Positions 10,182 to 22,644 are shown, numbered from the stretch's first letter. The stretch is 64,000 bases of DNA from Chlorops oryzae (GCA_020466095.1 CM035807.1:32688663-32752662); one strand, 5' to 3'. Notes: generated by a model not told the origin, from the sequence alone. Translations and numbers: made by a program.

Positions 10182-12325
10182 TTAGTAACCATATTTTTCA
10201 TTTAATGCTGTGAAACCGTCTCCCGTTTGATTTGGAGGTGGCAACCATTTCGCATACTTTTCACTTGACTCATGTTCTTCCAGCTCGTCTATATCTACTT
10301 CATTCCTTTTATTGTGCTGACGTGGTCGTTGTCGATGACGCTTTGTCGTTCTCCTTTGTGTTTCATCTGATTGGCATTCAACTTCAGTGGAGTGTGCAAC
10401 TTCTTCTATCTGAGCAATTGTTTCAACACAGTCAGTTGAATCAACGCTATTCTCAATCGTTTCTTCTGATGGCTTGCAAATAGATTCATTTTCGACCACT
10501 GCTGAAGCTGGTGATGTCTCTTTTGTTTGAATGAGTTCATCGCTGTGTTCCTCTTGTTGTGTGATCTGCTCACTATGAGGCGATTCTACTTTTTTGCCAT
10601 ATGCTTCTGTTGGTGTTGTCTCTAATTTTGGAGAGCTATTTTTGTCTCTACTACTCTCTTCATTTACTTGTTCGTCATCATCCTCCATTTCTTCTTCGTC
10701 CGAGGCAAATATTTTGCTAGATTTCGGGATTACGCTTTGCACTTTTGCTACCTTAAACTTGCTGAACTGATTGCGTTTCCCAATCATTGGCAATTGTTTT
10801 TTGGATGAGTTTGTTTTTAAATCTGTTGCTGGGTTTTTTTCATTGGAAAATTTCAGTTCATATGGCTTGGCTATCTTCATAAGTCGCTGGAGCTTAAGCT
10901 GTTCCGATTTAAGTCGCGATTGTTCCAGCTGAAAAAAAAATGAATGTATATTTCAATTGATTGAATACACAAAATTTAATTTCCTTTGGCATACCCTTAA
11001 CTTTTTAATTTCGATTTTATCGAACGTACTCAAATCGTCACTCAGATGATTCATAAAACTATCCAAGTCTGCATCATCTTGTGCCTGCTTTTGTTCTTTT
11101 TCCCGTTGTAATTTCGATTGATATGCAGCGATATCGGCTTCTACTTTCTGCAGCTGTGAGGCTACGTCAATTTCTTTTTTCACCAAATCATCATACGTTA
11201 AGGTCACGTTGGCATTCGCATTGGTTTTACGTTGTTTCCGACGTGCCACATCACCAGTACGATCCCAAAATTCATCGTCATCCGAATCGGAGTCTTTCGG
11301 CTTCGTTTTACGCTTCAGAGGCTCTTGATTCGCCTGCCTCAATACGCCATGTCTATCAAGAATCCGACAGGCTTCCAACGCGCACTGTACAACGCACTCC
11401 TTCTTTCGACCTTTATGGACTGCCTCGGCAATTATCGGCCGGCCATTTGAATCGTCAATAGGTAGCTCCACACGACAAACGAAATTGCCTGTTGACATTT
11501 CATCGCATTTGTATTCCAAAAGTATATCCTCACGTTCGAAATAGCCACGTAACGTTTTCTTCGGATCATCCAAAAATAATTCTTCATTGTTGCTGCTAGC
11601 ATAGGGATTGTGCGCCAAGTCGGTTTCTTCATCCGCATCTTCACCCATTCCCCAGTCGACACCTTCATTTCTCACTTTTTCCTCTGCAGCTATACGCTTC
11701 ATTTCTTCAGCAGTTTCTTGTTGTTGTATCCGCTGCTCACGTAATTCCGTAACAGTTAGTTCTGATTCGGGTTCTTCATCTTCAACTGGTCCTTGTAATA
11801 TAAACGAACGAGTACTTGCGCCCAACTTTAGCATATGCCCAACGCGAATTCGAATGTAGACACGCGATGGAATCCTTTGTTTATTTAAAAACGTTCCGTG
11901 AGTACTTTCCAGATCATATATGTACCAGCCTTCGGGTGGGCCTTGTGCTTCATCCTCGTTATCTGATTTGGTTTTATCAGTACTAGGTCGATACTGTAAG
12001 ACCGTGTGAAGCGTGAGATAGTGGGATGTGCCAAAACAATGTCATTTTCCGGCAAACGGCCAAATGTCCATGTGGCTTTCTGCTGAAGATCTGCTATCTC
12101 ATCAATTATTTGACCCGATTTCAAAACTTCAAATTTGTACTTTACATTATTGTCCGGAATAACGGAAGATGACCAACTGGGGACTTTATAGGGACATTCA
12201 ATTTTTGATTTAATGGATTCCTTGACTTCATTATTTTCTTTTGATGGCTCCGCATTGATTACTTCAATAGTCTTCTTTCCGGCTAGAAGGGGGTTCTTCG
12301 ACGTTGGAATCTTGAAGTCATCCAT
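10182..12325 (-). CDS. Kanadaptin: Kanadaptin (SLC4A1AP homologue), one frame break in the FHA domain
   Basis: Two exons, 12325-10995 and 10928-10182, are separated by a 66-bp GT-AG intron in phase 0; the product is about 692 aa. The order of domains matches the family: an N-terminal FHA domain (WTFGRLPENDIVLAHPTISR, then YDLESTHGTFLNKQRIP), FILQGPVEDEEPESELTVTEL, a WGMGED motif, and a dsRBD-like segment (DPKKTLRGYFERE to ECVVQCALEACRILD). A charged coiled region and the conserved tail WLPPPNQTGDGFTALNEKYGY complete it, minus its first letter in some species. Kanadaptin is a mainly nuclear protein first found through binding to anion exchanger 1; its basic role is unsettled. One base is missing near 12008-12010, where SRYHTVLQ would otherwise read on; the frame resumes cleanly. 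The gene converges with the RSPH3-like gene. Identity is very strong. Confidence 0.93.
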
Positions 12326-12533
12326 TCAAGCTTTGGAAACGTTTTCTTTTCGCCGTTTTCTTCCACGCCGAAATGTTTGTTTATAAACACAAAAGAAGGC
12401 GAAGTAGAGCTGTAACAAACCTTATGTATTCGTTACTGAGTAGCGGGTACGCCATATAGTACCAAGAAACGAAACGTTACTCACGAAAACATTTCGTTAC
12501 TCGTATTTTTCGTACTGTGCGATTTTTCAGCTA

Positions 12534-12703
12534 AGTCGATAGTCAGACACACGAACAAATGTTCTGAAACAATTAAGTAAGTAGAGAAAGACGAGCGAAG
12601 AAAAAATACGGTTTTTTGTTAAATGTTCTGCGCTTTTCTTTCTTTCTCATGCAATCAAATGGAATTGTTCCGAAACATGTTCGTGTGTCTGATTCTCGAG
12701 TTA
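12534..12703. mobile_element. TIR MITE, TCAGACACACGAACA ends, copy 2
   Basis: The inverted ends TCAGACACACGAACA and TGTTCGTGTGTCTGA have an interior matching 6397-6557. It sits about 210 bp upstream of the kanadaptin start codon. It is non-coding. Confidence 0.7.
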
Positions 12704-13769
12704 GGCGACGTCACGATAATGGAAAATCAGTTTTACACAATGTCGTGGCGTAATTTTGTTTTAAGTGCAAACGCAATGTGATGTTACGAATACTATGCAA
12801 AATAGTTTTTTCGTGCAAACTACATAAGATCTTCATTGGAAGAAGGAGTAATCAACGATTTTTCAAATGAAAATTCCGTTTGCAGAAGCATCTATTGTAG
12901 TGAGCTCTAGCTTCCATGAAATTTTCACTAGAAGAACAACACCAATTGGTCTCTTTACAAATGAATTCTTGAATACTTCTGCATCGATAAAATTATCATG
13001 AATGTGATGAAATCCGTCTGGGCCGGATCGCAGCGTGATGTCGTTATGGACGAACAAAATTTACTGCAAGCAGTTTATAAGTATTTAATTCCAATAAATC
13101 TTCTTCAACATTGAAAATTTCAGCTATTACATCAGAGACCTCCACGCCATAGCAAAATTTTTCTCGCTCACTTCACACCTATGCCTTACGCTCTTTCTTT
13201 AGTCGGTAGCAATCGCCCGACGAAAACACTTCGAGCGGATCTGCGCAACCTTTTTTTAAAAAACACTTAAAAAGTATTTTATCGAAATGGAATGCAAAGC
13301 CTACTTGATGATCCCAAATGCTTTTGAGAACATGCTTTGCGAATATTTGTTATTTGTTAAGTTTTTCCACGCTATTAATCTTATATTTCATTGATTTATG
13401 AAAACTATTTTATTTTTTACTAACAAGTTATGGAAACTCAAAATTTTATTGAGCGCACGCAAGTAGTGTTGAAATTTTTTTCAGCGCATTCGCTCTCTTG
13501 CTCACTAACACAAATGCCTTTCCCATTTTGGAGATGCCTGTATTACATACTCCGATAAAAATCGCAAGCCATTTTGGAAAGCTGAAATTTGAAGGGAGAG
13601 GAAGAATGCATGTAATTCAAAATGTGGAAGAACAAAGAATTTACATTCCTTTGCATCAAGCAATGCTCAAAAGAAACTATGATAGCGTAAGGGCCGCTTT
13701 TAGACAGTCTGATCCTGCACTATGCGCAAGCGCCTTTATTCCATGCCAAAAATATTTAGAAAACATCAC
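12704..13769. other. Intergenic, no confident feature
   Basis: A 95-codon open frame at 13498-13785 ends inside the neighbouring MITE remnant and shows no recognisable domain, so it is not called as a gene. Confidence 0.4.
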
Positions 13770-13905
13770 ATTTGAATGCATGTGACAGAAAGGGAAACAA
13801 TAATTGTTTCGGTACATTGAACAAAGAACCATATCTTTTCCTCCCACTTATTTCTTTACTTACAAATTGTTTCAAAACATTTTTACATGTGTGTGACCGG
13901 CGATT
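13770..13905. mobile_element. TIR MITE remnant, copy 3 (inverted)
   Basis: TTACTTACAAATTGTTTC and CATTTTTACATGTGTGTGAC match the reverse orientation of copies 1 and 2. It is more diverged than both, and only one end is clear. Confidence 0.5.
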
Positions 13906-15035
13906 AATCGATGCTGAAATCTTATGCGCAAGGCGAGTATTAAAATGAAATCTGCGCATTACGTAACAGAACTTTAAAAATATTTTCACTCAAGAATTTA
14001 GATGTTAAATAAGTTTCACAGCTAGAAATCAACATAAATGAAATGCAAACGGAAATATATGACTTGTTTTCGGTATATGTTCAGGGAAAATATGAAACTT
14101 CCGTAAGGAGTACGAATACAGGTTGCAAGCGCGTGTACGTGTGCAATGCTTTGCCCACACACGGTGCGCTGATATTTCATATATTTTAACCGTTTTACGT
14201 GCGGACGACAATGTCAGACGCGGATTACATTTGTTTAAAATCGGAGCCATCTGCCATTAAAATGATGGCCAGAAGCGTAAGAGACGAAAATGAAGAACAT
14301 GTATGAAAAATTTATTCAAAACAAGGAATTCATTTACACATGCAAATTTGTTTTATGAGATTTACATAATTTCTGAAGATGACTGTAAGAACTTAATGAG
14401 AATATATGATTCAACTAATGAAAACTTATATAATACGTTAGGACCTCTATTTATATAATTATTTTATTTATATATGTCAAAACAATTACTTTGTCCCTTG
14501 AACGGTCTGGAAAGCAACAAAGGCAAGAAGGACACTAAACCATTTCCCATATTGATCACCTTTCAATTAAAGTAGGCAGGAAAATATTGATGGAGACGCA
14601 TGTTTATATGTATTTTTCAAACATTCTATGCCCAAAAAATTCGCCTAAATGTTGCAAATACATACACATTTGAATAAAGGAATTTTTGTAAAAACTTCAA
14701 CAATATCCCTCAACGCTGATAAAGATCGTTTAAAATTAAATAAAATTGATACTAAATGATTTTTCTCGTTCTCCACATTGACGAACGGTCGCCGTGAAAT
14801 TCAATTTCAAATGATTGCATCAGTATTTTAAGCGCAAACGTCAAGTGCTGAGTAGACTCTGAAATGACCAAAAATCGAATCAATTTGATGCTGCATAGCA
14901 AGTGTGACACACACCCTTTCATTTCACTAATGCACTCTTACATGCACCGCTGTGTGCGAGCCGCTTTAGCAAGCTTAAAAAGCCATTTTCAAAAAGCGTC
15001 GAACATTCATACATATTTGCAGAAACGTTTTTGCG
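13906..15035. other. Intergenic, upstream of the Cys/His gene
   Basis: No coding frame, RNA gene or repeat pair was recognised here. The last 200 bp presumably hold the promoter of the next gene. Confidence 0.4.
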
Positions 15036-16600
15036 ATGGACCCCGACGAACGCCCCCAATTTAGTGGTAAGTTCTTAATTTGATAGCTTATATTATTTCA
15101 TTGTCCACTTTTATGCGCATGTTTTTTTAGTTTAATGAATCCCAAGAATACCTATATATACCATACTATATATATATGTATATATGTACATATAGAAAAG
15201 GATCAGCGTCACTTAAGCACAATACGTCCGTCCGTCTGTATGCAGTTTTCTTAGCGTAGGAGTTGAGTTATCTTGACGAAATTTGGTATACGTATTCACG
15301 GCGACATGAGTAAGAACAAGTTCGAGAATGGACCCGATCGGACCATTTTTAGGGGTACCTCCAGTACTAGGGTCTGTTACGAATATCACAAAAACTGCTC
15401 TAAAATCGAAGTTTTTCAAGATATTTTGATGAAATTTAATATTTGATCATATTTAAAGGCCAGTAATATTATTTCCAACAATTGGAAAATTGGGCGTGGC
15501 ATAAGGGCGGTTTTCGAAAATTGTCTCCTGCACCCGAAATTCACATTGGACTTGAACAAAAGATGACACGTATGCTTCCTTTGTAGTCATTAACATTCTT
15601 CCAAAAAATTTCCTTGATCGGTCCATTATTAAGGGTACCTCCAGCACTAGGGTCTGCCACAAAAATCCCAAAACTGCCTCAAAATCGGACTTTTTTTGAA
15701 TTATTTCAATGAAACTTATAATTTGAGCGTCTAATTAAGAAAATAAAATTTTTAAAAAATAGAAAAGTGGGCGTGTCAAAGGAATTGGAATGGATTGGAA
15801 TGGATTGGAATGATGTTTACGGCTACACAGGAAGAATACGTGCTAACTTTCAACTCCGTTCATATTACGTACTCTGCCCGTATGAAATTCAGATGTAGGA
15901 GGCAATTTTCGAAAACCGCCCTTCTGCCACGCCCAATTTTCTAATTTTTGGAAATTGAATAATTTGCCTTTAAATATGTTTAACTATCAAATTTCATCAA
16001 AATGTGTTGAAAAACTTCGATATTAGAGCAGTTTTTGTGTTTGTGATAACTGACCTAGGACATCCCCCTAAAATGTTTTGTAATAGAGACGTAAATTTTT
16101 AAGATTCGCTTTTATTAATGCTGTCCAACACTCGTTGTTCATATGGGTACATATTCATTTTTCTGCTTTACTTTATCTTAGGACGACTTTGGTTCAAAGA
16201 AGGAGATGTGGAGGAGAACGATATGACTGTAATACCGGGTGGCATTACGGGAGCAGATTTGGCAAATGCGCCCCCAGAGCAGAAACTGGAGTTGGTGTCC
16301 CAGTTTCTGAAACAGGCCCAGGAAGCACCGATTTCACTGTTCAAAAACAGTGAAGCGGACGCAGCAGTGAAGGACATCATGCAGCTGCAGTTGTTCAAGT
16401 CTTCTTACAAGGGGAAGATTGTGTATTGCGGCTTCTGTCGGGAGCAAGTGATTTGTAACGTCGAGCACTTTAGGAAACATGAATATATTTTCGCGCGTGG
16501 ATGTGTATATTGCAATCACGAATTGCGTTCTGGTGATTTCACACAGTACTGGGATCACATTACCCAATACCATCCTAATGAAGTTTTGAGATTCACTTAA
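15036..16600 (+). CDS. Uncharacterised 149-aa protein with two Cys/His clusters
   Basis: Exon 1 (15036-15066) starts at ATGGACCCC and ends at a GTAAGT donor. Exon 2 is 16182-16600, after an acceptor TTATCTTAG; the split codon is GGA. The protein begins MDPDERPQFSGRLWF, has an acidic stretch GDVEEND, then a helical Gln/Leu region. It ends with two possible zinc sites: YCGFC followed by HFRKH, and CVYC followed by HITQYH. A C2H2-like nucleic-acid or protein-binding role is only a guess. I do not recognise the family. The intron holds two repeat copies in inverted orientation. AATAAA follows the stop by about 100 bp. The clean splice frame supports a real gene. Confidence 0.7.
15193..16080. mobile_element. 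Two inverted copies of repeat family A in an intron
   Basis: The plus-oriented copy (about 15193-15780) begins near GATCAGCGTCAC and GTCCGTCCGTCTG, then has GTTCGAGAATGGACCCGATC as in other A copies. A second, inverted part lies at about 15830-16075 (GAAAACCGCCCTTCTGCCAC). Between them is a GGAATGGATT minisatellite. See the family A copies at 37.7, 49.4, 52.5 and 62.1 kb. Confidence 0.7.
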
Positions 16601-16698
16601 AATAATTCAGGGTGTTGTTGGCAGAAGTGTTAAAGAATGCAATCAATTTGATTTAAAATCAGTTGAAATTATAATCTTTGACTAACTTTAAAGATTAC

Positions 16699-16704
16699 AA
16701 TAAA
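16699..16704 (+). promoter_or_regulatory. Polyadenylation signal AATAAA
   Basis: AATAAA lies about 100 bp after the stop codon of the 149-aa gene, which fits a short 3' UTR. Confidence 0.5.
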
Positions 16705-16930
16705 AAAACGCATTACTGAATAAAGACTGCAAATTGCAGTTTTTAGTCTTTTTCGTTATTCATGAATAATAAGTCTTTTCTGAAATCTCGTACTGACTAA
16801 AAATTTTTTTATGCAGTCTTTCCTGAATATAAGAATAAACACTCACATTTTGAACAAGCAATTTATATATGGACGTTCGTTTCACCACAACAACAACAAA
16901 AACTGAACAAAAATTATAAATTCCTATTAA

Positions 16931-17072
16931 GGGGCTCGCCTCAGTTCTGTCAGAAATGAAAAACTCCATATAAAAAAATCGCTTCAGAAATGAATCAGAA
17001 ATTTTCTGAAGCGTTTTTTTATATGAAGTTTTTCATTTCTGTTTCATTTCTGACAGAACTGGGGCGAGCCCC
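16931..17072. mobile_element. Harbinger-like hairpin MITE, TSD TAA
   Basis: The ends GGGGCTCGCC and GGCGAGCCCC extend into a near-perfect hairpin of about 65-bp arms (CAGTTCTGTCAGAAATG). The TAA repeats at 16928-16930 and 17073-17075 fit the 3-bp TWA target of PIF/Harbinger elements. It is 142 bp and non-coding. Confidence 0.8.
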
Positions 17073-17571
17073 TAATGTATTAATGTATTAAGAATAATTA
17101 ATAAATTTAATAAAAAATAGTTATAGATTGCTATTTACTTACTATTTATTTTAAAATTTTTCAAAATTGTTGTCTGAAAGCCTCCCCCGTCGCGGAGTAT
17201 TTAGGAGAGATGCGATAATCTTTCATTATTTCAATATGAATTTTAATACATAAAAATAAATACTGCAAAATAATGCAAATGAATGCATTTTGGGACTGCA
17301 AGTCAGTGATTGCAATCAATGAATAAAGAAAAAATGAATAAAAAAAAGAATTTCGACAATTTGACAGTTCGTGATTGCAATATACACAACCACGCGCGTA
17401 ACTCGTCTCCTAAAATGCTCGGCGATGCAATTCACATACGAAAGCCGCAAAAGGCCAACCAATTTTTCCCGAGGGGCTGGCTTTTACACTTGCAGCTGTT
17501 TGATTTCCTTCTTAAAGGTAAGAATCGTTATATAATATGAATCTTATGAATCGGGGTGTTTCATTACTTAT
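17073..17571. other. Intergenic, no confident feature
   Basis: A possible donor (AAAG-GTAAG, near 17517) could belong to an upstream exon of the TAF1 relic, but its translation does not match TAF1. Confidence 0.35.
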
Positions 17572-17774
17572 CAGCTATATTCTGAATATTCCCGTGAAAC
17601 GGATTCCCGGGGAAATTACATTATTGCCATTTAAACTCTTTTCGTTTTTTAAATATTTGGAACAAAAAATATGATGGTATTTGACATATAACCATAATTT
17701 TACATACCATATCAACAATTAGAAAATTATTTTTTCCGAGAATTTATTCCACGGGAATATTCAGAATCGGGCTG
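17572..17774. mobile_element. TIR MITE, ATTCTGAATATTCCCGTG ends
   Basis: CAGCTATATTCTGAATATTC and its complement ending GAATCGGGCTG are inverted ends of about 25 bp. The flanking duplication is uncertain. It lies just before the TAF1 relic and is non-coding. Confidence 0.6.
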
Positions 17775-17823
17775 TATACGTCCCTTATATATTTGTAATT
17801 AACAATTTGTTTTACACTCAACA

Positions 17824-19190
17824 GGCTGCTGTGGCGCGCACAAGCCAATTCTTTGAAATTTTACATCCGGGTCAGCATATCGTGCACCGATTTCTTTATT
17901 AAACGATTGCGCAACAATTATTGGATACGTACTGTTAATGCTCTATTCACTGTGGGTCAAGAACGTCCACTCTATGAAGTGCCTGGTCCGAAGTACTTCC
18001 AGAAATTTTGCGTGCTTTTCGGAAGCGTGATATTTACGTACGGCATTTCAGAAACTATATTTTGCAAGCGTGATGTGTATTTATATATCAATGCCGTTTT
18101 CTGGAATAGTCGTGATAATCCACGCCGTATACGTATGGGTGATTTAAATCGTGCATTTCCAGCACATTCAGAGTGCCGTATACGTAAAAGTTTGAAACAG
18201 TGCGCCGATTTTAAGCGTACGGGAATGTACTCAAACTAGTGGGTCATAAAGCCTGAATTCCGTCTTCGGTCAAAAGAAGAAATTCGCGCCATGGTCTCGC
18301 CAGAACAGTTTTGCGCCTACTTTAGTATAAATGCCGCTGAAGCAGAACCTTAAAGTATGTGGATAACGGCTTTATTTTTTCTTATAAATTGAAAAATGTT
18401 TAATGTTTCTTGTTTTGTTAAGGATGTTGGATACGGTGAAAAGTTTTTGTTTGCATCACAAGAAATCGATGATGAGGAGTCACAACTCAAACTAGATGAT
18501 GAAGTTAAAGTAGCCCCTTGGAATACAAGACGGTAGCTAGCTTTTCAATAATTGGCATTTTTTTTAGCGCCTACAATCGATGTCGTGGTACAAGCGATGC
18601 GTGGTAAATGCTTACTGCAGCTGACAGGTCCGGCAGAACCAACTGGTTGTGGTGAAGGCTTCTCAAACGTACGCGTACCGACTAAGCCTACGGTTAGTAT
18701 ACCAATAATTTTAAAATATCATTTTATAAATTACTTAAAAACTATACACGAAATTAAATAGCAAACGGAAGAGGAACAAAATCCCAACCCAAACGAACCG
18801 TAACTGGTACCGATCCTGACTTACGTCGTCTGCCTCTGCAACGCGCTAAAGATCTGCTACGCAAATTCAAAGTCCTTAAGAAGAGATACGAAAACTTATG
18901 CGTTGGGAAGTGATTGATGTCGTTCGTAAATTATCAACTGAAAAGGCCAAAGCTGGTGAACAAGCCATGGATAACTTTTCGCGTGGTAATTGATTCTCCA
19001 TTGCCGAACATCAGGAGCGATATAAAGAAGAATGCCCACGTATTTTCGATTTGCAAAATCGTGTTTTGGCTAGCGAAGAAATCTTATCCACCGATGAAGA
19101 TGAATCATCAGCATCCAAAAAATCCGATTTAGAAGAACTGGGTAAAAACCTTGAGAATATGCTTTCGAACAAGAAAACCTCAACAATCTT
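17824..19190 (+). pseudogene. Taf1: TAF1 fragment, decayed, introns retained
   Basis: Reading across frames gives the central region of TFIID subunit TAF1: [143 protein letters not shown] and [19 protein letters not shown] Trp codon has become TAG at 18237, and several frameshifts and local losses follow. GT-AG introns persist (near 18355-18421, 18535-18567, 18693-18760), so this is a DNA-level partial duplicate and not a retrocopy. The start and end of TAF1 are missing, so it cannot make a working TAF1. Confidence 0.9.
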
Positions 19191-19308
19191 ATATTTATGA
19201 TTAATGAGCATGGTCATTCTTTGACCGAAGTAAGCAGATGTGCCCGATGGAATGAAATTCATAGTGTTTGTTCATGCTGTTTTTACGATAAAAGTTATAT
19301 ATATTTCA

Positions 19309-20030
19309 TTAAGTCTGAGTCGGCCTGTTAGACTGTCGATTGGACTCAGGAGTGTAGTGATAGAGCCATGTTTCATCCATTGTCACATATCGACGCAAAA
19401 ACTCGGGTGTATTGCGAGTTAACAGCTGCAAACACCGCTCAGAATCATCAACACGTTGTTGTTTTTGGTCAAATGTGAGCTCGCGCGGCACCCATTTTGC
19501 ACAGAGCTTTTTCATATCCAAATATTGATGAATGATATGACCAACACGTTCCTTTGATATCTTTAAGGCCTCTGCTATCTCGATCAACTTCATTTTACGG
19601 TCATTTAAAATCATTTTGTGAATTTTTTTTTGATGTTTTCGTCGGTAACCACCTCTTTCGGGCGTCCAATGCGTTCACCGTCCTCCGTGCTCATTTCACG
19701 ACGCTTGAATTTTGCATACCAATCAATTATTGTTGATTTTCCTGGGGCAGAGTCCGGAAACTCATTATCAAGCCAAGTTTTTGCTTCCACTGTATTTTTT
19801 CCCTTCAGAAAACAGTATTTTATCAAAACACGAAATTCCTTTTTTTTCCATTTTTTTCACAATAACAAAAGTTGCTTCACAAAAGACGCTCTATCTCACA
19901 AACTAATTGACTTACAGACGTCAAATTTTGACACGAATCATTTGATGGTTGCCACTATATAAAAATAATATGCATTTAATACTAGCGACGCCATCTATGT
20001 GTCAGACCGGGGACTTATCAGCCAACCTGT
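19309..20030 (-). pseudogene. mariner transposase, mellifera type, truncated
   Basis: The minus strand begins with a terminal repeat ACAGGTTGGCTGATAAGTCC next to a TA, followed by N-terminal transposase sequence: YCFLKGKNTVEAKTWLD, SGRP-like 'GRPKEVVTDENIKK', LNDRKMKLIEIAEALKIS, WVPRELTFDQKQQRVDDSE, and YVTMDETWLYHYTPESNRQS with the first catalytic Asp (DETW). Two breaks fall in poly-A runs (about 19835 and 19620). Everything after the first catalytic block is missing, so the element is dead. It abuts the TAF1 relic. Confidence 0.9.
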
Positions 20031-20032
20031 TA

Positions 20033-22268
20033 AATCGTTTAAAAATTTTGAAAGCTTTTCCAAAAATTTTTAATGCCGTTTGCCGTTAAATTTCTTCAAA
20101 AATAGAATGGTATTTAACGGTGAAGGCTAACTTATATCATGTTAAAAACAATTTTTATCACTAAGTGCGAACGTTGAAAATAATATTTTAAAAATTATTT
20201 TTTAAAGGAAAACTTTGAGAGAACTTTTAATAGCCTTAATTAAAAAATTTTTTGAATATGTTCTCACCGCAAACCGAATTCTCTCTGTAGATTTTTTTTT
20301 TTTTTTTTTTAGATTCCTTGAGATTGATAATAGAGTTCATTTCCGATAGAATTTAATAATAATTTTGTTGAAAGGTCAACATCTTGCTTAAAAAAGCTTT
20401 CAGATTATGTATATTCACCATATTATCTAAAAATGAATTTTTCCCCTTTTTCCACATTCATATGCGAAATGAACCATAACCTTCCAAATTCCAGTTGCAA
20501 TCGTCCAACAAAGTACCCCATTCCCCCCACAAATGGGCTCTTCCACGCGACGATATTTATGTAAAAATGTTCCGGAAAATGAACGCCAATGAATTCACCT
20601 GCACAAACACAATGAAGCAAAAATTCCTTCAATAGCGTTAAGGCCAACCTTTTGGAGTTTTTCACATAACGAAAATCAGTTACTTATTTGCCATTGAAAA
20701 TCCAACAACTTGGCACGGTGTGATTTCGAAATCGTGCGCTCTGAAATATTCATAGTTTGGGAACCATTTAAATTGCGTTCATCGAAAAGGCATTAAGTCA
20801 AAAATTTAGTGGGTACTTAAAAAAAAACAAAAAGGAAAAAATTGCATCTTCTCGACGGAATATTTCTCAATCGCACACGTTAGTGAAAATTCAAAATTTC
20901 GCGCGCGAACATTTCCACATCATTTGGGGCTTCTGAGAAGACGCATTGACGCGAAACTTGATAGATTATTTTCGCACCGTGCACCAAGTGATATTTGGAG
21001 TGTTTCTTGCATGGATTATATAAGAGGAAAAATTCAAATCAAGCCGCGTCCCAAACTATCTTGAATGAGTACGTCTTATGATTTCGTATTCGCCGGAGCA
21101 CATGTGCGGGTTACACTTTAAAACTCGAAATAGTCCGTCTCAGAAGACGTCCCTCCGTTGGGGCGATAGCTGCGTCTAAGCTAAGAAAAGAAAAGCAATT
21201 GGAAAACAAATTTTAAGACACACGTGTACCTTAAAAATCGCTTGCGACGTTTCCTATTAATATATATTTAATTAAAAAAATATTTTCGAATGAAATAAAA
21301 TTAAAATATAAGTGAAAAAAAAACATATACCTACATATTCTTAGCGAGTTAAGATTTCTCGTTGATTTCAATTGATTGTTCTTCGCTACGAAATTAAAAT
21401 ATTTTGCAATTCTTAAAGCAAAAAACTAAAATTATTAACTGTTATAATTAATAAAATTAATTACTTTGAAGTTAATTTTTAATAAAAAAGAAATCTCACA
21501 AAGAAAATTAATAAAAATTATTTCGTCTGTAATTCGTTAAATGTTCATTCCAGTATTTAAGGTGAGTGAATGAATTCACTTAACGCATTTTCTTGCTGCT
21601 CTTTTTTGATTGAAAAGAGATTTTCTCTTTTCTTCCAACGATTTTCCGTTTATATACTCAACTTCCAGCAGTTCCAATGCTGCTGCGCTCAAACGCTAAA
21701 ATTCCCATAGCGATTTGAAGCTTTTGTTTACACAGGAGTTTCTTGTTGTTGCTAGATTTTTGTGAATGAAATTGACTGCTCACTCTCGCGGCAGGCAATT
21801 TTTCACGTCTCACACTCTTTTTCGGCAATTTAACATGCTTGTATACAAATTCTTATGTATATAAAATATATTGTGTTACATAAGCCTTTAGAAAACATGT
21901 GCGCTCTAGTCCAAGCAGGCTCTCTCTAAAAACGGCCTACAAGTATGCTATCGTTTTTTTTTTCTAAATTGCGTATACGGGCATTTACACAGAAAGGTCT
22001 ACCGGAAACGGAAGTACAAATGTTTTGAAAAACTATTTTTGGGATTGAATTATCATAGTAAAGTATATATCTGAATTCGAATATATATGTATATATAAAT
22101 TATTTCATTATTATTGATTAATAAAGACAATTACTTGCTATCTACAAAAAGTTTTACTATATTTAATCTATCTATCACTATCAGCGAAATTCTGATAGCA
22201 GAACTTACCCTGTAGAAAATTGGGGTGAATTGAGGCTCTAGCGAGTAGGAAAAATAACTAGTACACGA
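20033..22268. other. Intergenic or 5' region of the choline transporter gene
   Basis: No coding exon or repeat was recognised. A GGTGAGT donor-like site near 21560 could end a 5' UTR exon of the downstream gene, but nothing else supports it. Confidence 0.35.
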
Positions 22269-22528
22269 CAGGCCCGTGCGCAGGAATCACTCATGGTGGG
22301 GGTTTAACTCAAGTATATGTATATGGTATCGTTACGTTTTGCTGTGTTAATAATCGAATTCTAGAGGCCCAAATATCTTTGTGAATTTTTTTTTCACAAG
22401 ATATGTATGTTGGAAACATGAATATGCAAGCTATGCCTTCAAGAAATTTTTTCAAATGCAGAATAACAAAATCTCCAAACCGTCTATAAGGGGGATTTAG
22501 AACCCCCAAAAATTCCCATACGGGCCTG
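22269..22528. mobile_element. hAT-type MITE, TSD GTACACGA
   Basis: The termini CAGGCCCGTGCG and TACGGGCCTG are flanked by perfect 8-bp repeats GTACACGA (22261-22268, 22529-22536). It is 260 bp with no transposase. Confidence 0.87.
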
Positions 22529-22644
22529 GTACACGAGTAGAGACACGGATAGTGGAGTCGAACTAGTGGCATGGTGGATGAGAAGTCTACAGTTCAGTTT
22601 TGCTTAAACATTTGTGTAATATATTTGCTGCTCATGAGTCAGAT

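Noticed and set aside
13498..13785. 95-codon open frame
   Set aside because: No recognisable domain, no splice support, and its end runs into a MITE remnant.
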